Origin: Roseomonas sp. | GTDB taxonomy: Bacteria; Pseudomonadota; Alphaproteobacteria; Acetobacterales; Acetobacteraceae | DNA: 64,000 nt | NCBI GenBank assembly: GCA_020249505.1 | Contig: JADCFN010000005.1 | Location: forward strand, 1-64,000 | Direction of reading: 5' to 3' | Shown here: one piece after another, positions 63,401-64,000 of the stretch | How positions within the stretch are numbered: the first letter of the stretch is position 1 | Layout: every line of letters begins with the position of its first letter | The notes under the pieces: model-generated | What the model saw: only the letters and a program-made list of their open reading frames with translations | What the model was told of the DNA's origin: nothing | The model's database searches: none | Made by a program: the position numbers and the translations under genes

Positions 63401-64000
63401 AGGCAGCGCCGCGCGGCTTCGGGCTTGGCGCGTCACTCACGCTGCATGGGCTGGTCGCAGCGCTATTGATCCTTTGGCCAGTGATTGAGGAATTTTCGGC
63501 GGACCAGGCCGAAGCCCAAGGCATTGCGGTGATTTATGAGCGCGCGCCGGAGATTGGCATGCCGGAACCCCCCGCTGCCCCGCCCGAGGTTGCGGCCGTA
63601 CCACCGGCGCCTGAAGTGCCGCCACCACCGCCGCCGATGCCTCCACCCCCCGCTGTTGTTGAGGCGCCGCCCCCACCGCCGCCGCCTGTGGACTTGGCTG
63701 AGGTGCCGCTGCCGCCGCCCCCGCCCCCGGCGCCGGTGGCGGAACCGCTGCCCGAATTGGCCGAGAAGCCGCCTGAGCCGCCGCGCGAGGTAGCCGAGGC
63801 GCCGCCGGAACGCCGCCCGCCGCCACGGCAAAGCGCGCCGCAGACGGCGGCACCTCAGCCGGTACGGCTGAATGCGGCGTTGCGAGGGATGGAAAGCTTC
63901 ACGCTGGAAGGTCGCACCACGCCGCCGGAAGCTGCGGATGCCGCGCGCAACCGTCGGCCCAATTATCCCGAAGCCAGCCGCCGCCGAGGTGAACAAGGCG
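63397..64000 (+). CDS. tonB: Energy transducer TonB (3' end beyond the window)
   Basis: Starts at GTG 63397 inside the CDF stop (GTGA) and is open to the last base. An N-terminal TM anchor (GLGASLTLHGLVAALLILW) is followed by about 75 residues of Pro-rich, acidic spacer (long PPPPP runs) that spans the periplasm. Then RNRRPNYPEASRRRGEQG marks the start of the TonB C-terminal domain. TonB with ExbBD delivers proton-motive energy to outer-membrane receptors. Coupling to a cation exporter suggests metal homeostasis. The domain end is not visible. Confidence 0.88.
   Translation, partial: MKAAPRGFGLGASLTLHGLVAALLILWPVIEEFSADQAEAQGIAVIYERAPEIGMPEPPAAPPEVAAVPPAPEVPPPPPPMPPPPAVVEAPPPPPPPVDLAEVPLPPPPPPAPVAEPLPELAEKPPEPPREVAEAPPERRPPPRQSAPQTAAPQPVRLNAALRGMESFTLEGRTTPPEAADAARNRRPNYPEASRRRGEQG

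Overview
The window is GC-rich, densely coded DNA from an alphaproteobacterium. An Acetobacteraceae (Roseomonas-like) member of the Rhodospirillales is the best guess. The supports are the codon bias, a bifunctional ArgJ, an alphaproteobacterial-type HNH protein and SUV3-like helicase, a 7Fe ferredoxin just upstream of CarD, and several tricarboxylate/TRAP/ABC-type solute receptors. The family assignment is inference. No rRNA, tRNA, CRISPR array or intact integrase/transposase was seen; a transposase 3' end opens the window.

Layout. 1-6.8 kb: transposase fragment, then a catabolic island with two MmgE/PrpD proteins bracketing an EthD-like protein, a TctC/Bug receptor, an SDR that lacks its catalytic residues, and a metal-dependent cyclase. 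6.8-8.7 kb: a GNAT-argC operon preceded by an arginine-rich leader ORF and a terminator, a textbook-looking attenuator that appears leaderless. 8.7-22 kb: GST, secA, a parvulin PPIase, argJ, a GNAT-Nudix fusion, a CinA-like protein, a duplicated 3' end of gluQ with inserted cargo, full-length gluQ, a frameshifted carboxylesterase, an HNH protein, a sterol-desaturase-like enzyme and a BASS-type permease. 22-30.7 kb: a chemoreceptor paired with a LivJ-type binding protein, xanthine dehydrogenase XdhAB, a zinicin-like metallopeptidase and folE. 30.8-41.7 kb: Baeyer-Villiger-type monooxygenase, a signal-less binding protein, an I78 inhibitor, an MFS carrier, SUV3-like helicase plus S4 protein, fdxA, a CarD protein with a giant histone-H1-like N-terminus, and a GT-C glycosyltransferase.

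41.7-53.8 kb: an AtzG-like/amidase operon behind a chain of hairpins ending in an intrinsic terminator; a divergent CaiB/HMG-CoA-lyase-like pair; a hydratase-like protein with a TakP-like TRAP transporter; ferredoxin-NADP reductase; a second amidase; and GNATs. 53.8-58 kb: a probable acquired cassette (RarD-like EamA carrier, LysE exporter, MocR regulator) between a 3'-end remnant and the full copy of a small cysteine-rich gene. 58-64 kb: an ArsR-methyltransferase fusion with its palindromic operator, metH, a CDF cation exporter, and a TonB running off the end.

Themes. Three places show the same architecture: a full gene, cargo beyond its 3' end, then a second diverged copy of that 3' end in the same orientation. 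Regulation is visible directly in the sequence at argC (attenuator), the ArsR-methyltransferase/metH pair (operator), the LysE/MocR divergent region (two short inverted repeats), the TRAP operon (internal terminator) and possibly the amidase operon (structured leader).
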